A DNA stretch of 5,501 nt from Paracoccaceae bacterium (GTDB taxonomy: Bacteria; Pseudomonadota; Alphaproteobacteria; Rhodobacterales; Rhodobacteraceae): contig JALXER010000215.1 of the NCBI GenBank assembly GCA_027069385.1, positions 1-5,501 of the forward strand. The letters are read 5' to 3'. Within the stretch, counting starts at the first letter, position 1. Each line of letters starts with the position of its first letter. The notes beneath the pieces are model-generated. The model ran no database searches. It was not told the DNA's origin and saw nothing but the letters and a program-made list of their open reading frames with translations. The translations under genes and the position numbers were made by a program. Below are positions 5,123 to 5,501 of this stretch, in pieces.

Positions 5123-5501
5123 ATGGACAAACGATACATTTTCCCGATTGTGCTGGGGCTGGTGGGCGTGGCAATTCTGATCAGCCTTGGCAACTGGCAG
5201 GTGCGCCGCCTTGACTGGAAGCAAGCCATGCTCGACCAGATAGAGACCCGCCTGAGCGCCCCGCCCGCCGACCTGCCCGAACACCCCGAGCCAAAGCGCG
5301 ACAAATACCTGTCGGTCAAGGTGACCGGCCAGATGGGCACGCGCGAAATCCATGTGCTGTCCTCGCATCCCGATACCGGCGCGGGCTATCGCGTGATCGT
5401 ACCATTTACGCTGGAAAACGGGCGGCGCATTCTGGTGGATCGGGGCATGGTGCCCGAAAATCTGAAAAACGCCGAACGCCCGCCGGAAAACGGCACCCTG
5501 A
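5123..5501 (+). CDS. surf1: SURF1 family protein, N-terminal part (runs off right edge)
   Basis: SURF1 (Shy1 in yeast) is an inner-membrane assembly factor that helps heme A reach subunit I of aa3 oxidases; the Paracoccus homologues bind heme A. The 126 complete codons visible begin MDKRYIFPIVLGLVGVAILISLG, giving the first membrane helix at about 6-23. The family motif LGNWQVRRLDWKQAML follows directly at about 22-37. The beta-rich periplasmic domain starts after that, with KYLSVKVTGQ and GYRVIVPFTLENGRRILVDRGMVP (about 88-111) clearly recognisable. The family is usually about 220-250 residues with a second helix near the C-terminus, so roughly half is missing. The gene is on the same strand as ctaE, 67 bases after it, but separated by the terminator. 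ATG 5120 is an alternative start that adds one Met. Confidence 0.93.
   Translation, partial: MDKRYIFPIVLGLVGVAILISLGNWQVRRLDWKQAMLDQIETRLSAPPADLPEHPEPKRDKYLSVKVTGQMGTREIHVLSSHPDTGAGYRVIVPFTLENGRRILVDRGMVPENLKNAERPPENGTL

Overview
The window looks like a chromosomal piece of an alphaproteobacterium, most likely of the Rhodobacteraceae/roseobacter type. This is inferred from the Paracoccus-like aa3 cytochrome c oxidase gene order (subunit II, heme O synthase, a tiny membrane protein, CtaG, subunit III, SURF1, with no subunit I gene between them), the GC-rich third codon positions and the neighbouring tldD. No mobile element, CRISPR array, tRNA or rRNA was seen.

Layout. Minus strand, left: the N-terminal half of tldD (1-767) runs off the left edge and is cut inside its HExxH zinc motif. 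Upstream of it, and probably co-transcribed, is a small exported protein (807-1346) that resembles part of a cytochrome d1/NirF-type beta-propeller. A divergent intergenic region (1347-1622) holds an FNR-family half-site palindrome, a second perfect palindrome, a short hairpin and a candidate promoter for the plus-strand operon. Plus strand: ctaC (1623-2516), ctaB (2532-3473), a 60-residue single-pass membrane protein (3470-3652), ctaG (3649-4230), ctaE (4255-5055), an intrinsic terminator (5077-5106), then the start of surf1 (5123 to the right edge).

How the genes work together. ctaC and ctaE encode the CuA-bearing subunit II and subunit III of the oxidase. CtaB farnesylates heme B on the way to heme A, CtaG delivers copper to CuB of subunit I, and SURF1 assists heme A insertion. 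The small protein sits, with ATGA overlaps on both sides, between ctaB and ctaG and is probably another assembly or accessory factor. Subunit I (ctaD) is not in the window, as is common in this group.

The oxidase operon itself is ordinary. The parts that deserve a second look are the FNR-type promoter architecture in front of the small d1-like propeller gene, that truncated propeller protein itself, the terminator wedged directly against the surf1 ribosome binding site, and the small overlapping membrane protein. I see no evidence for a wholly new system.
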